The position numbers and the translations under genes were made by a program. Shown here piece after piece: positions 7,491 through 16,202 of a DNA stretch of 64,000 bases. The stretch is from the NCBI RefSeq assembly GCF_003970695.1, contig NZ_CP034570.1:3534001-3598000 (forward strand), written 5' to 3'. The notes beneath the pieces are model-generated. The model had not been told where the DNA came from and did not search any database. It saw only the letters and a list, made by a program, of their open reading frames with translations. Positions within the stretch are counted from its first letter, which is position 1; the number at the start of each line of letters is the position of its first letter. This DNA comes from Maribacter sp. MJ134. GTDB taxonomy: Bacteria; Bacteroidota; Bacteroidia; Flavobacteriales; Flavobacteriaceae.

Positions 7491-8852
7491 ATGCCCAAAA
7501 TCTTAATTATTGAAGATGATATCTCCTTCGCACAAATGCTCCAGAAGTTCCTAACAAGAAAAAATTTTCAGGTACATGTCAGTCACACAGGTCTAGATGG
7601 CGAGGAAAGATTAAAGAACCACCCTTACGATGTAGTCCTTGCAGACTTAAGACTTCCAGCATATGATGGGTTGCAGCTTTTCTCTCAAATAAGGGGGAAA
7701 ACCCAAGTTATAGTAATGACAGGCTATGCGGAGGTAACTACCGCAGTACATGCGATGAGGAAGGGGGCTTTCGATTATATTGCCAAACCCTTTGCACCAG
7801 ATCAGCTTCTTAATAGTATTGACAAGGCATTAAAGATGTCTGAATCCGAGGATAAGGAGAAGCACATGCATAATGAACAATCATCCCCAAAACAGGGATC
7901 ATCCTCAATCTTAAAAACAGGTTCTTCAAAAGGGAAGCTAAAGTTTATAAGTGATGCAGCCCAAGAGCTGAATAACTATATTTCTTTGGTGGCTCCAACC
8001 GATATGTCGGTTTTAATAGTAGGAGAAAGCGGAACGGGGAAGGAGGTTTCTGCAAAGGCTATTCATGCAAATAGTAAAAGAAAAGATAAAGCTTTTATTG
8101 CGTTAGATTGCGGCGCTATACCTAAGGAGTTGGCAGCCAGTGAATTTTTTGGTCATCTAAAAGGTAGTTTTACGGGTGCTATTTCAGATAAGATAGGAAG
8201 TTTTGAAGCGGCCAATGGAGGAACTCTTTTTTTGGATGAAGTAGGGAATTTATCCTATGAAAATCAGATACAGCTTTTAAGGGCGTTACAGGAACGTAAA
8301 ATAAAACGCATTGGGAGCAACAAGGAGATCAAGGTAGACGTACGGGTAATTTCCGCAACCAATGAAGATTTACAAAAGGGTGTTGCAAAAGGCACTTTTC
8401 GAGACGATTTGTACCATAGATTAAATGAGTTTTCTTTTCGTATTCCTGCATTAACAGAAAGGGAAGGAGACTTACCCGTCTTTGCCAATCATTTTTTAGA
8501 AGTATCCAACCTGGAACTGAATAAGCATATCTTGGGATTTTCTGAAGAAGCTTGGGATATTTTTAGAAACTATAATTGGCCGGGAAATATTAGAGAGCTT
8601 CAAAATGTCATAAAACGGGCCGTATTACTTTCTCAAGGGGAGAGAATAGAACCAAATGTTTTGCCCCAAGAATTGAGCAAGGGGTTAGAAAACGATGCGA
8701 ATAGGGACCTGTCCAAGGAAGAATTTGAAAAAGAACAAATATTAAAAGCTCTAAAACGTACTAATTATAATAAGTCCAAAGCGGCTAAGATGCTTAGGAT
8801 AACCAGAAAAACTCTATATAATAGAATTAGCCATTATAAACTGGAGATTTAG
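7491..8852 (+). CDS. Sigma-54-dependent response regulator, NtrC/AtoC type
   Basis: Activates sigma-54 promoters on phosphorylation. The 453 residues hold a receiver domain (residues 1-120; acidic pocket IEDD, phospho-acceptor Asp52 in VVLADLRLP, Lys in IAKPF), an AAA+ domain (Walker A GESGTGKE from residue 178; the GAFTGA loop that touches sigma-54 reads GSFTGA; Walker B GGTLFLDEVG) and a C-terminal Fis-type helix-turn-helix (NKSKAAKMLRITRKTLYNRI). All catalytic parts are intact. It converges with the hybrid kinase gene on the other strand, overlapping by 26 bases, and the pair is likely one signalling system. The controlled genes are unknown. Confidence 0.92.
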   Translation: MPKILIIEDDISFAQMLQKFLTRKNFQVHVSHTGLDGEERLKNHPYDVVLADLRLPAYDGLQLFSQIRGKTQVIVMTGYAEVTTAVHAMRKGAFDYIAKPFAPDQLLNSIDKALKMSESEDKEKHMHNEQSSPKQGSSSILKTGSSKGKLKFISDAAQELNNYISLVAPTDMSVLIVGESGTGKEVSAKAIHANSKRKDKAFIALDCGAIPKELAASEFFGHLKGSFTGAISDKIGSFEAANGGTLFLDEVGNLSYENQIQLLRALQERKIKRIGSNKEIKVDVRVISATNEDLQKGVAKGTFRDDLYHRLNEFSFRIPALTEREGDLPVFANHFLEVSNLELNKHILGFSEEAWDIFRNYNWPGNIRELQNVIKRAVLLSQGERIEPNVLPQELSKGLENDANRDLSKEEFEKEQILKALKRTNYNKSKAAKMLRITRKTLYNRISHYKLEI

Positions 8853-11292
8853 TCATGTCATTCTCTAGGGTTTCCAGTAGTTTATCTAGGAACCTATGCA
8901 GCTTATCAAAATCGATTTTTATATTTTTCCAGTTATCATAATCTAAGGGAATCTCCTCTAATACTTCTAAAATTGGAATGGCCTCTGTAATTTGAAGTTG
9001 ACGAAACATGGGCAACATTCTATGGGCTGCTGAGCTAAGGGTTGTCGCACTTTTGTTTAAAAATGCGATTTTTAAGGATTTCTGATTTTCAATGGTGTCT
9101 TTTCGGAACGTTTCCAAAAGTTGCTGAATGGCCATACCATCATCCCCGAGAAAGGATTCTAGCAAACCTGTATGATAAAGACCATTTCCCTTAAGACTTG
9201 CTGAAACTCCATGGTGAACCATCTTGTCAACTAGGTTCAAAATTCCCAGCTCCTGCAAAAGTTCCGATTTAGAGAAAGGTTTTCTTAACACCGTAAGGAA
9301 TCCTTTGGAGGTGAAAACTTCTTTTTTCAAATCTTTCCTCCCTGTCATAGCTAGGATGGGCTGATTTTTATAATGGTCATACTTTCCTTCGGGCAATTGC
9401 TTTACAATATCAAAACCGGAGACCTTAGGCATTTCAATATCGGTCAATACCAGGTCATAGGCTAGGTCGGCATCTGCCATGGGAACAAGGTTAAAATCGC
9501 TATAGAGTATTGGCGTAATGTTCTCGCTACGTAACATTTCCCCTAATAGATGAAGAAAGGCCGTATCGTCATCTATAATAAGTATTCGCAATGGTTTTTG
9601 AAGGGCAATAGGTGGTGCCTTGGTTACATTTTTTTGTTCTTCCTGTCCAAAAACGAGCGGAAACTTTAGGGTGAAAACACTACCTTTTCCTACTTCACTT
9701 TCTAGTGTTAGAGAACCTCCTAAAAGTTGGGTTAGTTTTTTGGCTATGGACAGACCTAGACCATAACCATGGTAATTTTTGCCTCTATGGTCCGGTGCTT
9801 GCTCAAATTCGTTGAAAATAACCTCTTGTTGTTCTTTTGAAATACCGACCCCGGTGTCGGAAATGGAAATTTGAACCAGATTGGGTTCTAGAGTGTCGAT
9901 GATATTTGCTTTTACCAAAATTTCTCCGACCAAGGTAAATTTAAAGGCATTACCGATAAGGTTTGCGATAATCTGTCGTATTCTAACCGGGTCGTTGACA
10001 ATAGGTCGTTCTAGGGTATTCTCAATCTTTAGAGTCAAGGAAATGTCTTCGTTGGCATGGGCCGTTGCGATATGCTGAGCTGTTTCGGTCAATAGGTCAG
10101 CAAGGTTGAAGTCAATTTTTTCGGGCTTCATTTTTTCCGCATCCAATTGCGAAAAATCCAACAGGTCATTGACCAGGTTGGTCATATAGCCTGTTGCCGA
10201 TTTTATGTTACTAATATAGTTCTGCTGTTGTTGTGAAATTTTTGAATCTTCCAATAGTGTCGTGTAACCTGAAATAGTGTTGAGAGGAGTGCGGACATCA
10301 TGACTCACAGTGCGGATTAAACGTTCCCTGCTTTTCAGTAAGACGTCCGTGAATTTTTTTTCCTTTTCTAATTTTTTACGGTAAAGATTGGCCTTCCAAA
10401 AATCTCTATTGAGAATAAAAATAAAAACCACCACAACTAAAAACCCTAGGAGGGCTGCACCGCTTGCTAACCGAATACTCCTTTTAAGGGCGGTTTCCTT
10501 TTTGATTGTATCGTTGATGCTATTTACCAAAATTTCCTTTTCAAAGGAAGCTAGAATATAGCCTAACTGTTGCGAGAGTTCCAAATTGGTTCTGTTGATA
10601 GTGCGTTCTTGCTTGGTCAAAGCTTGGAGGTTAAGCATGTTCTCTTCTTTCACCTCTCGCAACAAAGACCTTGAAACGTTTAAGACACTATCGGCTCGTC
10701 TTGCTTTATCCTCGTTGGATTCATCGGTTGGGATATTGCTGTTTAGGTAGTGGGCTACTTTTTCGATGGCTTCTTGAGCTTTAGGAGATAATTCTTCCAG
10801 ATTTGGAGCTAAACCCTCAGCAGTGATAACGCCTAGGTTGGCTTCCATTTGTTCAAATTGTTCCAAGGCCATATCAATAGCTGCGCTGGTCTGGTCTTGG
10901 GTCTTAAGCTTTCTAAGTACGTTTGTGTTAAGCACCTTTTGCTCCAATAATAGCTGTAGGCTGTCCAATAGCATCAATTGTTGTTCTTGGGTGCTCAACC
11001 CTCTAAGTTCATCAATGTCTTTGTATAGGGTCTCAATATGTTGTTTATAGGTATTGAAATCGCTCTTTTTTCGAGTTTGAAGTGCCAGTTCAGATAGGCT
11101 TTCCGCTTCGTATAATTGTGATACGAACGTATTTGTCTTAAGCAGTTTAACATCGTTTTCCGTGGTAGATTCTGTAGCGAGGTAATCACTAATTTCAGAG
11201 TACACGTAAGAAGAAGCGATAACGGCAAGTATCACCAGCAGCAAATAACTGATTATAATTTTTTGAGTAAGCTTAGTGCTGAATCCGCTCAT
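8827..11292 (-). CDS. Hybrid sensor histidine kinase with receiver and HPt-like domains
   Basis: An 821-residue membrane kinase. It has a first membrane helix (residues 10-29), a long helical extracytoplasmic sensor of about 240 residues, a second helix near 275-293, a DHp domain (VSHDVRTPLN, phospho-His331), an ATPase domain (N-box NLIGNAFKFT; GVGISKEQ and GYGLGLSIAKKL), a receiver domain (IIDDD; Asp618 in LVLTDIEMP) and a C-terminal histidine-phosphotransfer-like helix bundle with His757 in AAHRMLPM. This gives a full His-Asp-His relay that could end at Asp52 of the convergent response regulator. The sensor resembles a four-helix CHASE3-like input. The signal is unknown. Confidence 0.88.
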   Translation of the reverse strand: MSGFSTKLTQKIIISYLLLVILAVIASSYVYSEISDYLATESTTENDVKLLKTNTFVSQLYEAESLSELALQTRKKSDFNTYKQHIETLYKDIDELRGLSTQEQQLMLLDSLQLLLEQKVLNTNVLRKLKTQDQTSAAIDMALEQFEQMEANLGVITAEGLAPNLEELSPKAQEAIEKVAHYLNSNIPTDESNEDKARRADSVLNVSRSLLREVKEENMLNLQALTKQERTINRTNLELSQQLGYILASFEKEILVNSINDTIKKETALKRSIRLASGAALLGFLVVVVFIFILNRDFWKANLYRKKLEKEKKFTDVLLKSRERLIRTVSHDVRTPLNTISGYTTLLEDSKISQQQQNYISNIKSATGYMTNLVNDLLDFSQLDAEKMKPEKIDFNLADLLTETAQHIATAHANEDISLTLKIENTLERPIVNDPVRIRQIIANLIGNAFKFTLVGEILVKANIIDTLEPNLVQISISDTGVGISKEQQEVIFNEFEQAPDHRGKNYHGYGLGLSIAKKLTQLLGGSLTLESEVGKGSVFTLKFPLVFGQEEQKNVTKAPPIALQKPLRILIIDDDTAFLHLLGEMLRSENITPILYSDFNLVPMADADLAYDLVLTDIEMPKVSGFDIVKQLPEGKYDHYKNQPILAMTGRKDLKKEVFTSKGFLTVLRKPFSKSELLQELGILNLVDKMVHHGVSASLKGNGLYHTGLLESFLGDDGMAIQQLLETFRKDTIENQKSLKIAFLNKSATTLSSAAHRMLPMFRQLQITEAIPILEVLEEIPLDYDNWKNIKIDFDKLHRFLDKLLETLENDMTKSPVYNG

Positions 11293-11397
11293 ATATACTA
11301 TGTACGTTTTATGAGGCCCGCTAAGCCTTTAGCATATGTTAATTGTTTAGGAGCGATTTTTTTTCATTCTATGGTATGAAAGATGAAAATGCTGTCT

Positions 11398-11405
11398 TAC
11401 ATTTG
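11398..11405 (+). promoter_or_regulatory. -7 promoter box of the thiamine operon
   Basis: TACATTTG fits the Bacteroidetes -7 consensus TAnnTTTG and stands just before the riboswitch, so transcription would start around 11410, at the base of the aptamer. No clear -33 TTG was found at the usual distance. Confidence 0.55.
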
Positions 11406-11409
11406 TATC

Positions 11410-11525
11410 ATCTCAAAGGGGTGCTAAGTCCCGAACAAAAATCAGGCTGGTCCTGAACGGAGTTCAGGATAAAGCTGAGATTATACCCAAAGAACCTGGG
11501 CGGGTAATGCCGCCAAGGGAAGCGA
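11410..11525 (+). promoter_or_regulatory. TPP (thiamine pyrophosphate) riboswitch
   Basis: The conserved THI-element core is readable: GGGGTGC at the 5' side, GCTGAGA at 11474-11480, ACCC then GAACCTG, GGGTAATGCC and finally AAGGGAAG. A variable hairpin with arms TCCTGAAC and GTTCAGGA (11451-11468 or so) is the expected P3 extension. A weaker stem-loop at 11549-11577 (GTTGC...CCAAAA / TTTTGG...GCAAC) may be the expression platform. TPP binding normally lowers expression of the downstream genes. The receptor gene starts 110 bases later. Confidence 0.9.
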
Positions 11526-11635
11526 TAATCGCTATTAGGTAACGCACGGTTGCGCCAAAAAAGTTTTGGAAGGCAACTAAAAATTTAATTTTAACTTAGA
11601 ATAATAGCCCCTTTTATTCGTAAACTATTTTACGA

Positions 11636-13810
11636 ATGAAGTACACTATTTTCACAACATTGGCCATATTCGGCCTAACAATGGCCTCACAGGCCCAACA
11701 ACAACCAGCGGATTCCATAGAAGGTAAAAAAGTAGTGCTAGACGAGGTCTTCGTTTCCGCTATTAGGGTAACCAAGGAATCTCCCGTAACGTTTTCCAAC
11801 TTAACAAAGGAGGATATTAAACCTCGAAATTTAGGTCAAGATATTCCTATTTTGATGAACTTTCTACCATCTGTGGTCACCACCTCCGATGCAGGAGCGG
11901 GAATAGGGTATACCGGTATACGGGTACGTGGTAGTGATGCCACGAGGGTAAACGTAACCATTAACGGCATACCGTATAACGATGCCGAATCTCAAGGCAC
12001 GTTCTGGGTAAATATGCCAGACTTTGCTTCCTCTACGGAGAGTTTGCAGTTGCAACGTGGGGTAGGTACCTCTACTAACGGGGCGGGAGCCTTTGGTGCA
12101 AGTTTGAATTTATTGACAGATGGTTTTTCGGAAGAAGCCTATGCGCAAATTTCATCTTCCGTAGGAAGTTTCAATACCCTGCGGAGTAACATAAAATTCA
12201 GCACCGGATTATTGAACGATCATATAGAGATTTCCGGACGTTTATCACAAATAAACTCGGATGGATACATAGATCGGGCACGTGCCGATATGGATTCCTA
12301 CTTTCTGCAAGGAGCTTATAAGGATGATAACACCCTCATCAAGGCCTTATTGTTCGGTGGGCATGAGATTACCTATCAATCTTGGTTCGGTATAGACGCA
12401 GCAACATTGGAAAGTGATCGAACTTTTAATCCGGCAGGTATATATACGGACGAAAATGGAAATACACAATTCTATGATAACGAGGTAGATAATTACAAAC
12501 AGGATCATGCACAGTTGTTATGGAATGAACAAATATCCGATACTTGGAGTACTAACGTGGCCCTACATTACACTCGTGGGAGAGGCTTTTTTGAGCAATT
12601 CCGGGAAGATGACGATTTCGAGACCTATGGTTTTGAGCCGTTAACCGTTAATGGTGAGGTAGTAAATACGACCGATTTAATTCGCAGACGATGGCTGGAT
12701 AATGATTTCTATGGCACGGTGTTCTCCGCAAACTATGTTAAGGACAAACTAAACCTGATTATCGGTGGCGGTTGGAACAAGTATGAAGGAGATCATTTTG
12801 GGGAGGTAATTTGGGCACGTTTTGCTAGCGATAGTGAAATTAGGGATCGTTACTACGACGATAACTCTACCAAGACAGATTTTAACATGTACACCAAGGC
12901 CAATTACCAATTAAATACGCAATGGTCACTGTATGGAGATCTTCAATATAGAAGAGTGGGGTACCGTGCAAACGGGGAAGATACCGGTCTGGTAGACGAT
13001 ACCTTTAATTTTTTCAATCCCAAGGCAGGAGTTACCTTCGATTTAAACCGGAACAACAACTTCTATTTTTCCTATGCCGTAGCTAACCGCGAACCTAATA
13101 GAAACGACTACGAAAGCGGAAATCCAAGACCAGAAAGGCTTAACGATTTTGAACTGGGGTGGCGTTATGTATCTCCGGACATACAATTGAATACCAACAT
13201 CTATTACATGAACTATAAAGACCAACTGGTCCTAACAGGTGAATTAAACGATGTTGGCGCACCCTTACGGGAAAACGTAGGAGACAGTTATAGATTGGGA
13301 CTGGAGATTGATGCGTCCATTAGATTCAATGATAAATTCAGCATACAACCCAACATAGCCCTAAGCACAAATAAGAACCAGGATTTCGTTTTTCAGCGAG
13401 ATGGTGTGCTGCAGGAGTTGGGGAATACCAATATTGCATATTCGCCCAATATCATTTTTGGCAATATGTTTACCTATAGCCCTACCGATACTTTTCAAGT
13501 ATCCCTTTTATCTAAATATGTAGGGGAGCAATACATGGGCAACATCGATTCGGAGACATCTATATTAGATGCCTATTCCCAAACAGATTTTAATGTGCAG
13601 TATGAGTTAAAATGTGATGGTTTTTTAAAGAGTATCGTATTCTCCGGACTGGTAAACAACATATTTGATGCTAAGTTTGAGTCTAACGGATACTTCTTCA
13701 CTTTTGATGATGATTTCTCGGACCCAAATGTAATTACCACAATTGAAGGTGCTGGATTTTATCCGCAGGCGGGAATAAACTTTTTACTTGGGGCAACGGT
13801 CAATTTTTAG
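11636..13810 (+). CDS. TonB-dependent outer-membrane receptor, probably for thiamine or a precursor
   Basis: A 724-residue outer-membrane barrel that imports ligands using the TonB energy system. It has a signal peptide (residues 1-20, ending ASQAQ), a plug domain (VVLDEVFVSAIRVTKESPVTF; then GIRVRGSDATRVNVTINGIPYNDA; LQLQRGVGTSTNGAGAFGASLNL) and a beta-barrel ending in the aromatic residue of NFLLGATVNF. There is no carboxypeptidase-like N-terminal extension and no SusD partner. Its place directly under a TPP riboswitch points to thiamine, a phosphate ester or a breakdown product as ligand; such receptors under TPP control are known in Bacteroidetes. It is the first gene of a four-gene run. 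Confidence 0.9.
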   Translation: MKYTIFTTLAIFGLTMASQAQQQPADSIEGKKVVLDEVFVSAIRVTKESPVTFSNLTKEDIKPRNLGQDIPILMNFLPSVVTTSDAGAGIGYTGIRVRGSDATRVNVTINGIPYNDAESQGTFWVNMPDFASSTESLQLQRGVGTSTNGAGAFGASLNLLTDGFSEEAYAQISSSVGSFNTLRSNIKFSTGLLNDHIEISGRLSQINSDGYIDRARADMDSYFLQGAYKDDNTLIKALLFGGHEITYQSWFGIDAATLESDRTFNPAGIYTDENGNTQFYDNEVDNYKQDHAQLLWNEQISDTWSTNVALHYTRGRGFFEQFREDDDFETYGFEPLTVNGEVVNTTDLIRRRWLDNDFYGTVFSANYVKDKLNLIIGGGWNKYEGDHFGEVIWARFASDSEIRDRYYDDNSTKTDFNMYTKANYQLNTQWSLYGDLQYRRVGYRANGEDTGLVDDTFNFFNPKAGVTFDLNRNNNFYFSYAVANREPNRNDYESGNPRPERLNDFELGWRYVSPDIQLNTNIYYMNYKDQLVLTGELNDVGAPLRENVGDSYRLGLEIDASIRFNDKFSIQPNIALSTNKNQDFVFQRDGVLQELGNTNIAYSPNIIFGNMFTYSPTDTFQVSLLSKYVGEQYMGNIDSETSILDAYSQTDFNVQYELKCDGFLKSIVFSGLVNNIFDAKFESNGYFFTFDDDFSDPNVITTIEGAGFYPQAGINFLLGATVNF

Positions 13811-13818
13811 GGGAAAGG

Positions 13819-14604
13819 ATGTTTCAGGATTTGAAACTACATCATAGGGATGGTTTTATAACTACCAATATCCCTGCTTTAAAGGATAGTAAGCTAAGAG
13901 CCGCTTTACAACGGTTCTTAGTGCTGCCCTTATCTAAAAGAATGAAGTATTCCCAGAAGAAATTAGAGGTTGCATTTGATGGCTATTCCTATATGGGTCA
14001 GACAGACAGTCTAAACCAGTATGACAGCGATTTGTTACACTCCTTTGTGCTTTCTGATATAAGTGACCAAGAAAATTTCCCGCAACCTTTTCAGCAATAT
14101 TTAAGCCAAGAATTTCCGGAGCAGTTGCTTTTGATCAGAGAATTGGAGAAAGAAATATTAAAGAGACTAGGTTTTAGTAAGTTTAATATTTTCTATGAGA
14201 ACCACGTTAGCCACATGGTGTCCTGTAATTTTTATCCGGAGTTAACGAATAGCGTCCATAATATAGAACTCTCAGAACGACTTTCATACCACACCGATGT
14301 TTCTTTGTTTTCCATATTTCTCTTTGGACTTGAGTCTGGCTTTTCATACGAGAAATCCTCTGGAGATAAGGTTGTTTTAGACAGCATAGATGAGGTAGTG
14401 CTCTTTCCGGGTCATTTAATGGAACTAATGTCCAATGGAAAAATTAAGGCTTTGAATCATGGTGTAGTACTCCCGGAAAATAGAATGGAGCAACGATTTT
14501 CGTTTGCCTTCTTTTCCTTGCCGAAACCACAGGCCAATATGCAGTTCGGTTCGTTCAAAGGAAGTGGAAAAGACTATTATAAGCAGTACTTAAATCAGTT
14601 TTAA
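13819..14604 (+). CDS. Fe(II)/2-oxoglutarate-dependent oxygenase, IPNS-like, in the thiamine operon
   Basis: A 261-residue cytosolic protein that starts 8 bases after the receptor gene. It carries the iron facial triad and co-substrate residues of the isopenicillin-N-synthase-like oxygenase superfamily: His158-x-Asp160 (in LSYHTDVS), distal His214 (in KALNHGVV) and Arg226-x-Ser228 (in RFSFAFF), with correct spacing, plus the usual FPGHLMELMSNG strand-turn before the distal His. The family uses O2 and 2-oxoglutarate (or O2 alone) to hydroxylate or cyclise small molecules. Here the substrate is unknown, but the operon implies a thiamine-related compound. No known thiamine enzyme of this class comes to mind. 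Confidence 0.75.
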   Translation: MFQDLKLHHRDGFITTNIPALKDSKLRAALQRFLVLPLSKRMKYSQKKLEVAFDGYSYMGQTDSLNQYDSDLLHSFVLSDISDQENFPQPFQQYLSQEFPEQLLLIRELEKEILKRLGFSKFNIFYENHVSHMVSCNFYPELTNSVHNIELSERLSYHTDVSLFSIFLFGLESGFSYEKSSGDKVVLDSIDEVVLFPGHLMELMSNGKIKALNHGVVLPENRMEQRFSFAFFSLPKPQANMQFGSFKGSGKDYYKQYLNQF

Positions 14605-15195
14605 GTGAATACCGAAAATATAGCTTTAAGTCTAGAAATAATGGCGGTGGTATTCGGCTTGGCCTATCTTTATTTCTTGATACACGAAAAAAGAATATGC
14701 TGGTTGTTCGGCATAGCCTCCTCTTTATTAAGTATTGTTATCTTTTATCAGAACAATCTATATTCAGAAGCGGTCTTATTTGTTTACTATGTTATTATTG
14801 GCGTTTATGGGTTTTGGTTATGGACTACTAAGTACGAGCAGAATATACCCGTTACGATTGTTAAAATACCTAAGAAAACACTTTTGGTAAGCATTGTTTT
14901 AGGTAGTTTAGGTGCGATTTCCTTGGGTTGGTTCTTCTCGAATTTTACAGATGCGGATAGCCCTTATTTCGATGCCACTACAACGGGCTTCAGTTTTGTA
15001 GCCAGTTATTTAGAAGTTAAAAAGTACATAGCGGCGTGGCTATTTTGGATAGTAATCAACGGAGCTACTATTTATTTGTATTTAACAAAAGACTTGAACA
15101 TATATACTTTATTGACCGTAGTATATTTTGCCTTCTCCTTTTATGGTTTTTGGAATTGGAAAGTAAAATACAGGGATGCCGTTCTGCAGCCCTGA
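14605..15195 (+). CDS. pnuT: PnuT-type thiamine transporter (PnuC family)
   Basis: A 196-residue inner-membrane protein with seven or so hydrophobic helices and PnuC-family marks: ICWLFGIASSLLSI near residue 32, YYVIIGVYGFWLW near residue 60 and SYLEVKKYIAAWLFWIVIN in the second half. PnuC homologues under TPP riboswitches are known as PnuT thiamine carriers, so thiamine is the likely cargo. It starts with GTG directly after the TAA of the oxygenase gene, which fits translational coupling; an ATG at 14641 would cut off the first predicted helix. The receptor would bring the ligand into the periplasm and this protein into the cytosol. Confidence 0.85.
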   Translation: MNTENIALSLEIMAVVFGLAYLYFLIHEKRICWLFGIASSLLSIVIFYQNNLYSEAVLFVYYVIIGVYGFWLWTTKYEQNIPVTIVKIPKKTLLVSIVLGSLGAISLGWFFSNFTDADSPYFDATTTGFSFVASYLEVKKYIAAWLFWIVINGATIYLYLTKDLNIYTLLTVVYFAFSFYGFWNWKVKYRDAVLQP

Positions 15196-15221
15196 CAATA
15201 TTCACTTAAAAACGGAATAAT

Positions 15222-16115
15222 ATGAAAAAACTTAAAATTGCATTGGACTGGACTGCGAATACCAACCATACTGGTTTTTACGTGGCAAAAGAGAAGGGGT
15301 ATTACTCCGATTTAGGATTGGAAGTAGCTCTAATAACGCCGGATAGTGATAACTATTCGGTAACCCCCGTCAAAAAAGTGGAACTTGGTCAAGCAGATTT
15401 GGCACTTTGCCCTCTAGAAAGTATTGTTAGTTATAAAACTAAAAAACGACCTTTTGATGCCGTAGCCTTAGCCACAATTTTTAAGGAGGATATAAGTGCC
15501 ATTGCTGTTCTGGAAAAGAGTGCAATTCTTGGTCCTAAAGATTTGGATGGTTGCACTTACGCTTCTTACAAGGCCAGATATGAAGATGAGATAGTAAGGC
15601 AAATGATAAAGAATGATGGCGGAAACGGTACGTTTAAGATTACTTATCCGGAAAAGTTGGGCATTTGGGAAACCATCCTTAATGGTACGGCTGATGCTAC
15701 CTGGATTTTTACCAATTGGGAAGGAATTCGTGCACAGCAAGAAGGGATTAAATTAAACCTGTTTAAAATGGCGGACTATGGAATACCTTATGGATATTCG
15801 CCTGTAATTATGGCCAATAGGGAAACGGTGGATAAACAGAAGGAAATCTATTCAAAAGTTTTGAAGGCCACTAAGAAAGGGTTTTTATTTGCACAGAAAG
15901 AGCCGGAAATCGCCATAGAAAGCATTAAGCCATTTGTAGCAAAGGAAGATAACAATATCGATTTGGTAGCGAGTCAAATGTACACCTCCCCCTATTACGG
16001 AAATTCGGATAATTGGGGTATCATGGAAAAAGAGCACGTCAATAGCTTTTTATCTTGGCTTCAAAATAAGGGTTTGGAAAAAGCACCTTTATCCTATAAG
16101 GATGTGGTCTTTTAA
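15222..16115 (+). CDS. NMT1/THI5-like protein without signal peptide
   Basis: A 297-residue protein of the THI5/NMT1 and ThiY-type periplasmic-binding fold. The N-terminus (KIALDWTANTNHTGFYVAKEKGYY), GQADLALCPLES and GTADATWIFTNWEG match the pyrimidine-binding family. ThiY proteins are secreted lipoproteins with ABC partners; this one has no signal peptide and no permease or ATPase gene nearby. The fungal suicide enzyme THI5 uses a histidine (His66) and a CCCFC motif; the matching places here read CPLES and GIPYGYSP, so that chemistry is not supported. It may be a cytosolic pyrimidine carrier or an uncharacterised enzyme. It is the last operon gene, 26 bases after pnuT. Confidence 0.8.
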   Translation: MKKLKIALDWTANTNHTGFYVAKEKGYYSDLGLEVALITPDSDNYSVTPVKKVELGQADLALCPLESIVSYKTKKRPFDAVALATIFKEDISAIAVLEKSAILGPKDLDGCTYASYKARYEDEIVRQMIKNDGGNGTFKITYPEKLGIWETILNGTADATWIFTNWEGIRAQQEGIKLNLFKMADYGIPYGYSPVIMANRETVDKQKEIYSKVLKATKKGFLFAQKEPEIAIESIKPFVAKEDNNIDLVASQMYTSPYYGNSDNWGIMEKEHVNSFLSWLQNKGLEKAPLSYKDVVF

Positions 16116-16202
16116 AGTTTTTTTAATTCAATTGAATAAAAAGTAGGAATTTTCTTTATAGATTAAGTATCTTTAAGATAAACTCAGTGATGAAAATCCT
16201 CT

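Noticed and set aside
7861-7935. Ser/Lys/Gln-rich linker in the sigma-54 regulator as a possible frame error
   Set aside because: It sits between receiver and AAA+ domains, where a flexible linker is normal, and both flanks are in the same frame.
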